Of a stretch of DNA of 64,000 bases, positions 32,195-40,976 are shown in pieces. The stretch covers positions 3,256,001 through 3,320,000 of the forward strand of contig NZ_CP102258.1 of the NCBI RefSeq assembly GCF_025146565.1, in the 5' to 3' direction. Position numbers and translations under genes: made by a program. The notes under the pieces are model-generated. The model saw only the letters and a program-made list of their open reading frames with translations, was not told the origin of the DNA and did no database searches. The stretch comes from Bacteroides eggerthii. Lineage in GTDB: Bacteria; Bacteroidota; Bacteroidia; Bacteroidales; Bacteroidaceae. Positions within the stretch are counted from its first letter, which is position 1. Each line of letters opens with the position of its first letter.

Positions 32195-34666
32195 TTATAT
32201 AAATAAATTCACATTCGCTTTATCGGCACGCTCCATATAGGTTGCCACGCCGCCTATCGTAACTTCGTCCAGCAATTCCTCACGCTGAATCCCCATCATG
32301 TCCATAGACATCTGGCAGGCAATGAACTCAACGCCTTGCGCCAACGCCTGAGAACGTAACGACTCCAAAGAATCTATTCCTTTCCGTTTCATAAGGAAGC
32401 GCATCATCCGGCTGCCCATCCCCATCATATTCATTTTGGACAGTTTCAGTTTCAAAGAGCTGGACGGGAGCATCATGCCAAACATTTTTCCGAAAACATC
32501 TTTCTGCGTCCGAGGTTTCTGTATCTTCTTCAATACGTTCAGCCCCCAAAAGGTGAAAAATATCGAAACTTTCTGTCCGGTTGCCGCAGCTCCGTTAGCG
32601 AGTACAAAGGTAGCCAAAGCCTTGTCTAAATCATCACTAAAAAGGATTAAAGTTTTCCCCCTTCCACCTGCTGCCGGAAGAGACGACGGACAAGCGCAAG
32701 TTTCATCTCCCTTCTCAAGCAGTACCGTATAGCGTCCCTTCTCTTCTTTCTTCTCCACCAGCTTATTGCCCGTAGTGGCACACCAGGCAGAGGCATCGCG
32801 CGCAAAACCGGCATCGGTCGCCACTATTTCCACCCGTTCGCCCGGAGAAATGCTATCCATCGCTTTCTTCACCTGCATAATGGGTCCGGGGCACTGCAAG
32901 CCGCAAGCATTAATCTTCAGCGGTTCTTTAGCAGAAACGCCCTGTACCGGTTGTGGCGAAGCAGATGTGGCAGACGACGCTTCCTCAGGCAACACTTCCG
33001 CAGGCGGCACAGGAGCCGGCACAGGAGCAACTGCCGCAGAGTATGTTTTATACCCGCCTATCAGATTGGCCGTGTTACGGTAACCATGCCCCATCAAAAT
33101 TCGTTGTGCCAAATATCCCCGCAATCCCACTGCACAGAAAAGTACGACAGGCTTATCTTCGGGTATCTCAGACAAACGGCCGCGCATCTCATCCAGCGGA
33201 ATATTAACAGCTCCCGGAATAGTGCCGAACGAGAATTCTTCGGGTGTACGGGTGTCAATCAACATTATGCCGTCCTTCTTCCCTGCCAGTTCACGCCAAG
33301 AGATCACCGGCATTGCACCGCTGATTATATTGGAAGCCACGTATCCGGCTATGGCAATAGGATCTTTGGCAGATGAGAAAGGAGGTGCGTAGGCATGCTC
33401 CGTCTCCATCAGGTCATAAACGGTTCCTCCACGTTTGATAAGTCCCGCTATCTGGTCAATGCGCTTGTCCACTCCCTCATACCCCACACACTGGGCTCCA
33501 TAGAGTTTCCCTGTTTTCGGGTGAAAGGTCAGTTTCAAAGTCAGCGGCAATGCATCGGGATAGTAACCGGCATGAGAAGCGGAATGAGTCACCGAACTCT
33601 GATACTCCATTCCCCATTGTTTCAGGCGCTTTGCAGCAAGCCCGGTAGAAGCGACCGTCATATCGAACACTTTGGCAATGGAGGTGCCGATAGCCCCTTC
33701 ATAAGAGATTGTATTGCCCAATGCCATATTATCGGCCACAATACGTCCCTGACGGTTAGCCGGATTAGCCAGATAGTTGAGCCAGGGTTTCCCGGTCAGC
33801 GGATGAGGATACTCAATAGCGTCGCCTACGGCATAGATGTCTTTGACAGAAGTCTCCAGATGCTCATCCACCCGGATGCCGCCCGTCTCGCCCAGTTCCA
33901 AACCGGCCTGCTGCGCCAGCCCCGTTGCCGGACGCACGCCGATAGAAAGCAGTACCATATCGGCAGGAATCGTTTTCCCACTTTTCAGAAAGACGGTAAT
34001 TCCCTGTTCATCGCGCCGGAAGTGCGTGACTCCTTCTTCCAAGTAAAGGGAGACTCCTTTTTGAATTAAATGCTGGTGAATATGTGCAGCCATAGAGAAG
34101 TCGATAGGCGCCATAACCTGATTGCCCATTTCGACAACAGAAACGGAAATGCCCGCATGATGCAGGTTTTCGGCCATTTCAAGCCCGATAAATCCTGCTC
34201 CCACCACAACGGCGCGTTTCACCTGATTGTCCGCAATGTAGGACTTGATCAGGTCGGTATCCTCCACATTGCGAAGCGTAAATATGCCTTCCGAATGGAT
34301 GCCTTCCAACGGAGGCTTCACAGGAGTAGCTCCCGGAGACAACAGAAGTTTATCATAAGTTTCCTCGTATTCTTCTCCGCCAGCTTTGCGGATAGCCAGT
34401 GTTTTGCGTTCCGTATCAATGGCAACAACCTCATTCTCCACTCTCACATCAATGCGGAAACGTTGTCCAAATGATTCAGGAGTCTGCACCAGCAGTTTTC
34501 CACGTTCTTCAATAACTCCCCCTATATAATAAGGTAATCCGCAATTGGCATACGAAATGTATTTGCCTTTCTCCAACAAAACGATTTCAGCCTGCTCGTC
34601 TATTCTTCTCAGCCGGGCGGCAGCTGTGGCTCCGCCTGCAACACCGCCAATAATCACATATTTCAT
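32195..34666 (-). CDS. CoA-disulfide reductase-like flavoprotein fused to rhodanese, TusA and DsrE domains
   Basis: An 823-residue fusion. Residues 1-320 form an FAD/NAD(P)H disulfide reductase (GGVAGGATAAARLRR; redox Cys42 in YANCGLPYYIGG; FAD motif YAVGDAIEY). About 325-440 is the dimerisation domain. About 450-545 is a rhodanese domain with the active Cys in LFCAVGLRG. About 575-650 is a TusA/SirA domain with ACGLQCPGPIMQVKKAM. About 660-823 is a DsrE/DsrF-like domain. The set suggests reduction of CoA- or glutathione-bound sulfane sulfur, followed by relay of the sulfur between carriers in one chain. A MarR regulator follows immediately. Confidence 0.9.
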   Translation of the reverse strand: MKYVIIGGVAGGATAAARLRRIDEQAEIVLLEKGKYISYANCGLPYYIGGVIEERGKLLVQTPESFGQRFRIDVRVENEVVAIDTERKTLAIRKAGGEEYEETYDKLLLSPGATPVKPPLEGIHSEGIFTLRNVEDTDLIKSYIADNQVKRAVVVGAGFIGLEMAENLHHAGISVSVVEMGNQVMAPIDFSMAAHIHQHLIQKGVSLYLEEGVTHFRRDEQGITVFLKSGKTIPADMVLLSIGVRPATGLAQQAGLELGETGGIRVDEHLETSVKDIYAVGDAIEYPHPLTGKPWLNYLANPANRQGRIVADNMALGNTISYEGAIGTSIAKVFDMTVASTGLAAKRLKQWGMEYQSSVTHSASHAGYYPDALPLTLKLTFHPKTGKLYGAQCVGYEGVDKRIDQIAGLIKRGGTVYDLMETEHAYAPPFSSAKDPIAIAGYVASNIISGAMPVISWRELAGKKDGIMLIDTRTPEEFSFGTIPGAVNIPLDEMRGRLSEIPEDKPVVLFCAVGLRGYLAQRILMGHGYRNTANLIGGYKTYSAAVAPVPAPVPPAEVLPEEASSATSASPQPVQGVSAKEPLKINACGLQCPGPIMQVKKAMDSISPGERVEIVATDAGFARDASAWCATTGNKLVEKKEEKGRYTVLLEKGDETCACPSSLPAAGGRGKTLILFSDDLDKALATFVLANGAAATGQKVSIFFTFWGLNVLKKIQKPRTQKDVFGKMFGMMLPSSSLKLKLSKMNMMGMGSRMMRFLMKRKGIDSLESLRSQALAQGVEFIACQMSMDMMGIQREELLDEVTIGGVATYMERADKANVNLFI

Positions 34667-34704
34667 ATTCTTTCTTTTTTAGTTTGACGCTACAAAGAAA
34701 GCAA

Positions 34705-34740
34705 TATTTTCCGATAATAAATAGTTTCCATTGGAAAATA
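34705..34740. promoter_or_regulatory. Dyad upstream of the sulfur-relay gene (candidate MarR operator)
   Basis: TTTCC-ATT-GGAAA (34725-34737) is nested in a wider TATTTTCC/GGAAAATA inverted repeat (34705-34712 and 34733-34740). It lies about 60 bp upstream of the start, just behind a near-consensus -7 element (TTTCTTTG on the minus strand, 34693-34700). Operator function is inferred from position and the MarR gene in the operon. Confidence 0.4.
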
Positions 34741-35040
34741 ATGTTAACCTACTATATTTTAACATGATAAAACGATTAATAGGAGTAGAAAAATGAGCAA
34801 GCTACATTGCTATAATCCCACTCCCATAGGACTCAGGTTCAATTCATAACGGAAACATCTGCCTACAAAGTTTAAAAACGGGAAACATCTGCCATGTCAT
34901 CACGTAACAGGACATACGCTTCTGATAGCTGTAGTGTACTAAATAAACTGACAATTTACCGTATGAAAAATGCACTCAGAGCATAAGAAGAACTCCTAAA
35001 CATTCCATAGGCATACGCGAAGAATATTTTTGGGAATTTT
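34741..35040. other. Gene-free spacer with a 13-bp direct repeat
   Basis: No open frame of note. GGAAACATCTGCC occurs at 34851-34863 and again at 34881-34893, a 30-bp period. The surrounding sequence may be an old insertion remnant, but no inverted ends or transposase fragment can be shown. Confidence 0.4.
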
Positions 35041-35042
35041 CT

Positions 35043-35073
35043 CTTGCTGATTGTTTTTTTTTTGATAGTTTTG
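35043..35073 (+). promoter_or_regulatory. Promoter of the esterase/GH51 gene
   Basis: CTTG (35043-35046) and TAGTTTTG (35066-35073) are separated by 19 bp, a good Bacteroides promoter, 58 bp upstream of the start codon. Confidence 0.65.
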
Positions 35074-35131
35074 TATCGACATTATCACAAAATAACACAA
35101 AAAACACTCATCAAGTTAAAACAGATTCGAT

Positions 35132-38100
35132 ATGAAAAGAAAAATTTCATTTCTTGTAGTGGCAGTACTTGCCATATTCCCGATTTTCAGGGCTTCTGCA
35201 ACTCCGGAAAGCAAACCGGACCCCAATTTTTTCATATATCTTTGTATAGGACAGTCCAACATGGAAGCAGGAGCTGTACCGGCAGAGCAGGACAAAGATT
35301 TCAATAATCCACGTTTCCAATTCATGGCTGCGGTCGACATGCCGAAACTTGGGCGCGAGATGGGAAAATGGTATACTGCCATACCTCCGATCTGTCGTGA
35401 AGGCAACAACCTCGGTCCGGTGGATTTTTTCGGAAGAAAAATGATTGATATTCTTCCTTCTGAATACCATGTAGGCGTTATCAACGTATCTGTAGCAGGA
35501 GCAAAAATCCAACTTTGGGATAGGGAAGACTATAAAGATTATATCGACAACGAGCGCGACTGGATGAAAAACATCGTCAGCCAATACGGCGGAAACCCTT
35601 ATGAGCGTCTCGTGAATATGGCAAGACTTGCCCAAAAAGATGGAGTTATCAAAGGGATACTCATGCATCAGGGTGAATCCAATTCGGAAGATCCCCTCTG
35701 GCCGGAACGTGTCAAGAAGATTTACGACAATCTATGCAAGGACCTCAATCTCAATCCCAAACAGACACCTCTTCTTGCAGGGGAACTCAAATACGCAGAA
35801 CAGGGAGGCGTATGTGCAGCATTCAACAGTAGCATTATGCCGAAACTCCCGAAGGTACTTCCAAATGCACATATAATTTCAGCTCTCGGTTGCGAGAGTA
35901 CAGGCGATCAGTTCCATTTCAGTACCGAAGGAATGAGGCTCCTCGGATACCGTTTCGCCGACAAGATGCTTCAACTTCAGGGATTCAAGTCTGAAGAAAA
36001 ACGAACGCTTACCCTCAAGCCGAAGAAACTCGGAATTGAAATCAGCCCAACACTCAGGGGAATATTCTTTGAAGATATAAATAATTCGCTCGACGGCGGT
36101 ATCTGTGCACAACTTATCCAAAACAATTCTTTTCAAGCATACAATGTGCCTGATGCTCCGGAGCACGAGTTCTCCGCATGCGACAGCGTATTCTTCGGCT
36201 GGACCATCGTTCGCAAGGGTGATGCAAGGGGTAGCGCAAGGGCTGTTGCCGACAAACCTCTCGTGAAAAATCTCAAGCGTCATTATGACTTCGACCCAAA
36301 TGATAAATATGATGACGAACAGCGTTACAAGCAGTACAGCGTACGTTTCGAGGTGAAAAACCCCGGAGACGGATTCGGAATAGCCGCAAATGGATTCGGA
36401 ATAGCAGAATACGGAAAAGGCAAAGAATATCACTATTCCAACAATACCCAGACTCCTTCTATTCCGGCTGTAAAGGACATCAGCTATGATCTCGGGCTGT
36501 ACCTCCGGGGAGAATCCTACAAGGGTGATTTCAAGGTTTATCTTGAGGATAAGGACGGAAACCTCAATTCCAATGTACTCGCATTCGGAAGCATCACCGA
36601 TGAATGGAAAAAATATGAAGGAAGACTGAAGGCTCTGCGCAGCTCCGACAGCCGCCTCTGTATCATTGCCGATACCACCGGAGTGTTCTACCTTGATTTC
36701 GTCACTCTGCTTCCGGAAGCGTCCCAACTCTGGAACGACGGGAAGGACGGCCCGTTCCGCAAAGATCTCATGCAGGCCCTCGCCGACCTCAATCCTACCT
36801 TCATGCGTTTCCCCGGCGGATGCGCTTCCGAAGGTCCAAACTATTTCGGACAGGTATTCTGGAAAAACTCCATCGGCACTCCGGAGGAAAGAATAGGATT
36901 CCGCAATCATTGGGGATACTGGACTTCGCAGTATGTGGGCTTCTATGAATATTTTCTCATGGCCGAATCTCTCGGTGCAACTCCGCTGCCTGTACTCAAC
37001 AACGGCGTTACATGCCAGTTTGCCGGACATCAGTACATAGCCCCTCTCGATACGGAGGAAGATAGAGAGAGGTTCAGAAGCATATTTGTTCAGGACGCTC
37101 TTGACCTGATAGAATTCTGTAACGGTTCTGTCGACAGCAAATGGGGTTCGCTGAGGGCCGAGATGGGTCATCCGGAACCGTTCGGACTCAAATATCTCGG
37201 CATAGGCAACGAGAATAGAGGAAACGCTTTCTGGGAGCGCTTCGGCATCATATACAATGCGGTCAAGGAAAAACATCCGGAAATTACCATTATTTCCACC
37301 TCCGGAGCCTTTGATGCAGGAAAGGAATTCGATGCTAATATGAAAGAAATAGATTCCAACTATATCAATACGATAGTTGATGAACATTACTACAAAAGCG
37401 ACGAATGGTTCTACACCAACCGCGACAGATACAATCCGGGCAAGAAACGCGGCGCTGAGGGCTATACATATGACCGGAACAAACCTACGCGAGTGTTCGT
37501 CGGAGAGTTTGCCAACAACGGTACCAACAATGCCTATGCTTCTACCCTGGCCGAAGCTGCTTACTGGACCGGACTGGAGAGAAATTCTGATATGGTGGTG
37601 ATGGCTGCATATGCCCCTCTGTTCTGCAAGAAAGGCTACAACAAGTGGAACTCTAACCTCATCTGGTTCGACAACCGGGGCATGTGGCGGACTTCCAACT
37701 ACTACTATCAGAAGCTGTTCTCCAAAGCCGGTGACAGAGCTTTTCTCATGTCGGATGTAATGAACGGGAATGTGGCGGACACCACCGTATATACATCCCC
37801 TACCATCAATACCTCCACGGGTGAGATTTACATTAAGTTCGTGAACTCGGAGGCCGCGAACAAGCGCATTACTGTCAATACCGGTTCCGGAATATGCTAC
37901 AAAGCGGCTGTTGAATTCATCTCGTCACACGATACCTCTGTGAAGAATCAGAAAGACCAAAACTATTATTCCAGCCATCCGGACTACAACAAAGATCCCA
38001 TGGAGAATGTGTCTCCGGGAAAGAGAGAAAGGCCGGGAATGAGGGAAATGGCATGGCGTTATGCAAAAAAAGTGTCATATACCGAAGTGATAGTTCCGCA

Positions 38101-38191
38101 TACTGTGGACCTCGGCATAGTGAAAAAGAAATTCGAATTCATCATGCCTGAAAATTCAGCCGGCATCATCCGCCTAAAACCATTGGAATAA
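35132..38191 (+). CDS. Secreted SGNH/SASA esterase fused to GH51 alpha-L-arabinofuranosidase
   Basis: A 1019-residue protein with a signal peptide (about 1-24). Residues 30-290 form a SASA/SGNH carbohydrate esterase: Ser42 in GQSNM, HQGESN, and the closing D-x-x-H in GDQFHFS. The GH51 part begins near 300 (ISPTLRGIFFEDINNSLDGG), has a carbohydrate-binding-like insert (about 370-520) and a catalytic barrel (acid/base Glu694 in GIGNEN, nucleophile Glu792 in VGEFA). It then has a C-terminal beta domain. Together these could remove acyl groups and arabinose from xylan or arabinan side chains. Leucine is mostly CTC/CTT here, unlike its neighbours, and the gene stands alone, so recent acquisition is plausible. 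Confidence 0.92.
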   Translation: MKRKISFLVVAVLAIFPIFRASATPESKPDPNFFIYLCIGQSNMEAGAVPAEQDKDFNNPRFQFMAAVDMPKLGREMGKWYTAIPPICREGNNLGPVDFFGRKMIDILPSEYHVGVINVSVAGAKIQLWDREDYKDYIDNERDWMKNIVSQYGGNPYERLVNMARLAQKDGVIKGILMHQGESNSEDPLWPERVKKIYDNLCKDLNLNPKQTPLLAGELKYAEQGGVCAAFNSSIMPKLPKVLPNAHIISALGCESTGDQFHFSTEGMRLLGYRFADKMLQLQGFKSEEKRTLTLKPKKLGIEISPTLRGIFFEDINNSLDGGICAQLIQNNSFQAYNVPDAPEHEFSACDSVFFGWTIVRKGDARGSARAVADKPLVKNLKRHYDFDPNDKYDDEQRYKQYSVRFEVKNPGDGFGIAANGFGIAEYGKGKEYHYSNNTQTPSIPAVKDISYDLGLYLRGESYKGDFKVYLEDKDGNLNSNVLAFGSITDEWKKYEGRLKALRSSDSRLCIIADTTGVFYLDFVTLLPEASQLWNDGKDGPFRKDLMQALADLNPTFMRFPGGCASEGPNYFGQVFWKNSIGTPEERIGFRNHWGYWTSQYVGFYEYFLMAESLGATPLPVLNNGVTCQFAGHQYIAPLDTEEDRERFRSIFVQDALDLIEFCNGSVDSKWGSLRAEMGHPEPFGLKYLGIGNENRGNAFWERFGIIYNAVKEKHPEITIISTSGAFDAGKEFDANMKEIDSNYINTIVDEHYYKSDEWFYTNRDRYNPGKKRGAEGYTYDRNKPTRVFVGEFANNGTNNAYASTLAEAAYWTGLERNSDMVVMAAYAPLFCKKGYNKWNSNLIWFDNRGMWRTSNYYYQKLFSKAGDRAFLMSDVMNGNVADTTVYTSPTINTSTGEIYIKFVNSEAANKRITVNTGSGICYKAAVEFISSHDTSVKNQKDQNYYSSHPDYNKDPMENVSPGKRERPGMREMAWRYAKKVSYTEVIVPHTVDLGIVKKKFEFIMPENSAGIIRLKPLE

Positions 38192-38207
38192 TTTCACCTT
38201 GTAATTA

Positions 38208-38257
38208 CAGTCTGCCACGACGAAGTACTGTACCCAGCTCTTCCTCGTGGCAGACTG
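38208..38257. terminator. Bidirectional terminator between the GH51 and ktrA-like genes
   Basis: CAGTCTGCCACGA (38208-38220) pairs with TCGTGGCAGACTG (38245-38257), with further GAAG pairing inside. It lies between two convergent genes. Confidence 0.75.
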
Positions 38258-38259
38258 AC

Positions 38260-38946
38260 TCACAGCGCTTTCCAAAACTTCCGGAAGTCCCGATACTGCC
38301 CGTAACACACCAACCGGTCTCCCGCCTGTATCAGGTCATCATCCGGCAGTCCGTTTACAACATCATGCTCCGTAAAAGAGATGCCCAAGCAGTTTTTCAG
38401 CGTCTCGGCACGCTTCAAGGCAAGCAATTTCAACCCGAATTCCTTATCGAGTTTCAATTCATTCACGCTGTAACCGATAAACCTTTCGGGCACAGTGAAC
38501 TTCACGACATAATAGTTGGCATCTACACGAAACGTTTCAATATCCGCACCGAACTCCAGCAAATGCACCAAGCCGCGCGCCGCATCCTCTTCGGGCGTCA
38601 GAATACGCTCCAGCCCGAAAGCATCGAGCACCGAACGGTGTATGGCATCAATGGCCCTGGCATAGATGCGTTTCACCTTTTTCTGCTTCAAAAGAGCCAC
38701 TACACGAATGGACGAGCCAAAGTTCTCGCCGATAGCGACAATCACCACATCCACGCTGTTCAAGGGAAGCACAGAGAGTGCCTGCTCGTCCGTTGCATCA
38801 ATAACAAATGCTGTCGCTATCTTGTCCTTCAAGCCATCCACGCGGGACGAACTGATGTCGGCGCCTATCACTTCGTGCCCCAAAGCAGAAAGTTCCTCGG
38901 CAAGCACGTGACCGTAATTGCCCAGACCGATAATGATATACTTCAT
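38260..38946 (-). CDS. Regulatory subunit of Ktr/Trk potassium uptake
   Basis: A 228-residue cytoplasmic RCK protein from the start at 38946; a start 30 bp upstream adds residues before the conserved MKYIIIGLGNYG. The N-terminal Rossmann fold has GLGNYGHVLAEELSALGHEVIGAD (shown in part by GLGNYG and the acidic end of strand two). The C-terminal RCK_C domain includes FIGYSVNELKLDKEFG. It would gate the TrkH/KtrB-like channel encoded immediately upstream in the operon, in response to ATP/ADP or NAD(H). Confidence 0.92.
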   Translation of the reverse strand: MKYIIIGLGNYGHVLAEELSALGHEVIGADISSSRVDGLKDKIATAFVIDATDEQALSVLPLNSVDVVIVAIGENFGSSIRVVALLKQKKVKRIYARAIDAIHRSVLDAFGLERILTPEEDAARGLVHLLEFGADIETFRVDANYYVVKFTVPERFIGYSVNELKLDKEFGLKLLALKRAETLKNCLGISFTEHDVVNGLPDDDLIQAGDRLVCYGQYRDFRKFWKAL

Positions 38947-39008
38947 AAGATTTATGGTTTTGGACTTACGGTTCATGATGTTCCGGTTACGGAATCATAA
39001 ACCACAAA

Positions 39009-40841
39009 TCAGTTAATAATAATCTGTCCGCTCGGATACCGGTATTTCGTATGCTTCTTTTGCTTGATGATGCCGAGCATCAAGGTTATCAGCCCTACAC
39101 GCCCCACAAACATTAGGAGCGCCACCAGCAGTTTGCTGTCGTCCCCCAGCAAAGGGGTAGCGTTCAGGCTGGAACCCACCGTACTGATGGCCGAAACACA
39201 CTCAAAGGCAATGGTAAGCAATGAAAGTTTCGGTTCCAAAATGCTGATCACAAAGATGAATATGAACAATACACCGAACGACATCACCACCGTAGCGTTG
39301 GAACGCCTGATAGAGTCGTACGACAATTCACGCCCGAAAACCTCCACCCGCTCCGTTCCGCGCAACACCGCCACAAGGTTCAGCACCACCACAGCAAAAG
39401 CATTCACCTTGATGCCGCCCGCAGTGGACTGCGAACCGCCGCCAATCCACATCAATATAAGATAGAGCAGCAGCGTCTGCACGCCCAAGCCTGCCAGATC
39501 CACACTGGAAAAGCCCGCCGTACGAGGACAAACCGCATTGAAAAACGCCTGTGTCCACTTATCGGCAACCGGCATGCCTGCAAAAGAGCCGTTCCACTCA
39601 AAAAGGGCTATGCCCAGCGTACCGAATACCAACAGCAGGAATGTGACAATCAACACGATACGTGTGTTCAGGTTATAAAGATGATAGAACCTGCGGCCAT
39701 CCCACTCCCACGTGCGCAGAAATCTCCAGAAGCGGCGTATGTGATAAAGAATAATATCTTTGAAGTTCACCAATATCGGGAAACCGATACCACCGAGAAT
39801 AATCAACAGGGATATGTATATATAAAACGGATTATGATGCCCCGCCAGCAACAGCGGATTGCCCAGATTGCCCGGCAAGGTGGAGAAACCGGCATTGCAG
39901 AACGCAGATATGGAATGGAAAGCCGAGAAAGCCAGTTCCTCGTGTATGTCCATGCCCATCGTGCCATGAATATCACTCCAAATGGCGAGCATCCCCGCCC
40001 CCTCTATCGCCAACGTGAAGCCGAGGATATAGACCAGCGTGGAGAGCAGCGAGTTCAACGAGTTGGAGCTGACCATATCGCGCACCACCAACTGATTGTA
40101 CAAAGAAGTATTGCCCATGAAGAACATTGCGAAGAAGCTCGTCAGCGTCATCACCCCCAAACCGCCAATCTGAATCAGCAGGATGATGATTACGAACCCC
40201 GTTGTCGTAAAGGTGGACGCCACATCCACCGAGGTCAGCCCCGTCACACACACCGCACTTGTGGAGATGAACAGCGAATCGACCCACGAGATGCCCGACA
40301 CCGTAGAACGGGGAAGCATCAGCAGTCCCGTCCCCACCAGTATTATGATAAGGAAGCTGACAGCCAAAATGAGCGAAGGGTTTGTCCGCCGTCCCAACAG
40401 CCTCACCAAGCCATAGGACAAATTAAGGAAAGAAAGCACCAGCAACAATGAAAGATGATACATCCTGCCGTCCAAAAAGTCCCAGACAGCCTGCACAGCG
40501 CCTTCCACCTCCGGACGATGAAACACAACCGGAACCAACGTCAAATAAAGCAAAAAAGTCAATATCCACGTCAGCCTGCTGAAAGTCCGCCGCGTGTCCT
40601 TATACTCCAACGCAATGTGCAAGGATATGTCCGCCAAGAAAACAATCCACACCCCATGATACAGGCGCTGCAACTGGTGGGCTTCCGCAGCCGAAATCCT
40701 GAACCCATGCTCGTACACCAACCCGACAATAAGCAAAATGGATGCCAGATAGGTCAAAGTCGTCATAACCCTCAACGCCACACGCACATAAGGATAAATC
40801 CATTTATTCTGATACAAAAGGAACTTATGATAAATCTTCAT
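39009..40841 (-). CDS. TrkH/KtrB-family potassium transporter
   Basis: A 610-residue membrane protein. It begins with an extra N-terminal set of about four helices (residues 1-170) that is usual in Bacteroidetes homologues. The four-repeat pore unit has filter regions around SAVCVTGLTS, SAFCNAGFST, CPRTAGFSS and SAISTVGSS, one glycine-containing filter per repeat as in the family. It moves K+ with Na+ or H+ depending on the subtype. It is 62 bp upstream of its RCK partner on the same strand. Confidence 0.93.
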   Translation of the reverse strand: MKIYHKFLLYQNKWIYPYVRVALRVMTTLTYLASILLIVGLVYEHGFRISAAEAHQLQRLYHGVWIVFLADISLHIALEYKDTRRTFSRLTWILTFLLYLTLVPVVFHRPEVEGAVQAVWDFLDGRMYHLSLLLVLSFLNLSYGLVRLLGRRTNPSLILAVSFLIIILVGTGLLMLPRSTVSGISWVDSLFISTSAVCVTGLTSVDVASTFTTTGFVIIILLIQIGGLGVMTLTSFFAMFFMGNTSLYNQLVVRDMVSSNSLNSLLSTLVYILGFTLAIEGAGMLAIWSDIHGTMGMDIHEELAFSAFHSISAFCNAGFSTLPGNLGNPLLLAGHHNPFYIYISLLIILGGIGFPILVNFKDIILYHIRRFWRFLRTWEWDGRRFYHLYNLNTRIVLIVTFLLLVFGTLGIALFEWNGSFAGMPVADKWTQAFFNAVCPRTAGFSSVDLAGLGVQTLLLYLILMWIGGGSQSTAGGIKVNAFAVVVLNLVAVLRGTERVEVFGRELSYDSIRRSNATVVMSFGVLFIFIFVISILEPKLSLLTIAFECVSAISTVGSSLNATPLLGDDSKLLVALLMFVGRVGLITLMLGIIKQKKHTKYRYPSGQIIIN

Positions 40842-40866
40842 AAAAATACCGGTTAAAGAGACGTGG

Positions 40867-40898
40867 CAAACTTAGACAAATCTACCTTCATAAACAAA
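40867..40898 (-). promoter_or_regulatory. Promoter of the potassium uptake pair
   Basis: On the minus strand TAAGTTTG (40867-40874) fits TAnnTTTG, and TTTG (40895-40898) lies 20 bp upstream. A second -7 match (TAGATTTG) is at 40877-40884. Confidence 0.5.
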
Positions 40899-40936
40899 AA
40901 ACAATGGAAAAAAGAAATTGGTTTAAAAATAATGGC

Positions 40937-40944
40937 TACATTTG
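40937..40944 (+). promoter_or_regulatory. Candidate -7 element of the trpB2-like gene
   Basis: TACATTTG matches TAnnTTTG 32 bp before the start; a TTG at 40918-40920 is only 16 bp upstream, so the -33 is uncertain. Confidence 0.4.
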
Positions 40945-40976
40945 GACACTGAATCACTTTTAATTTTATAACCACT

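Noticed and set aside
35879..37387. Minus-strand open frame of 502 codons inside the GH51 gene
   Set aside because: The plus strand encodes clear esterase and GH51 catalytic motifs across the same bases; the minus product resembles nothing.
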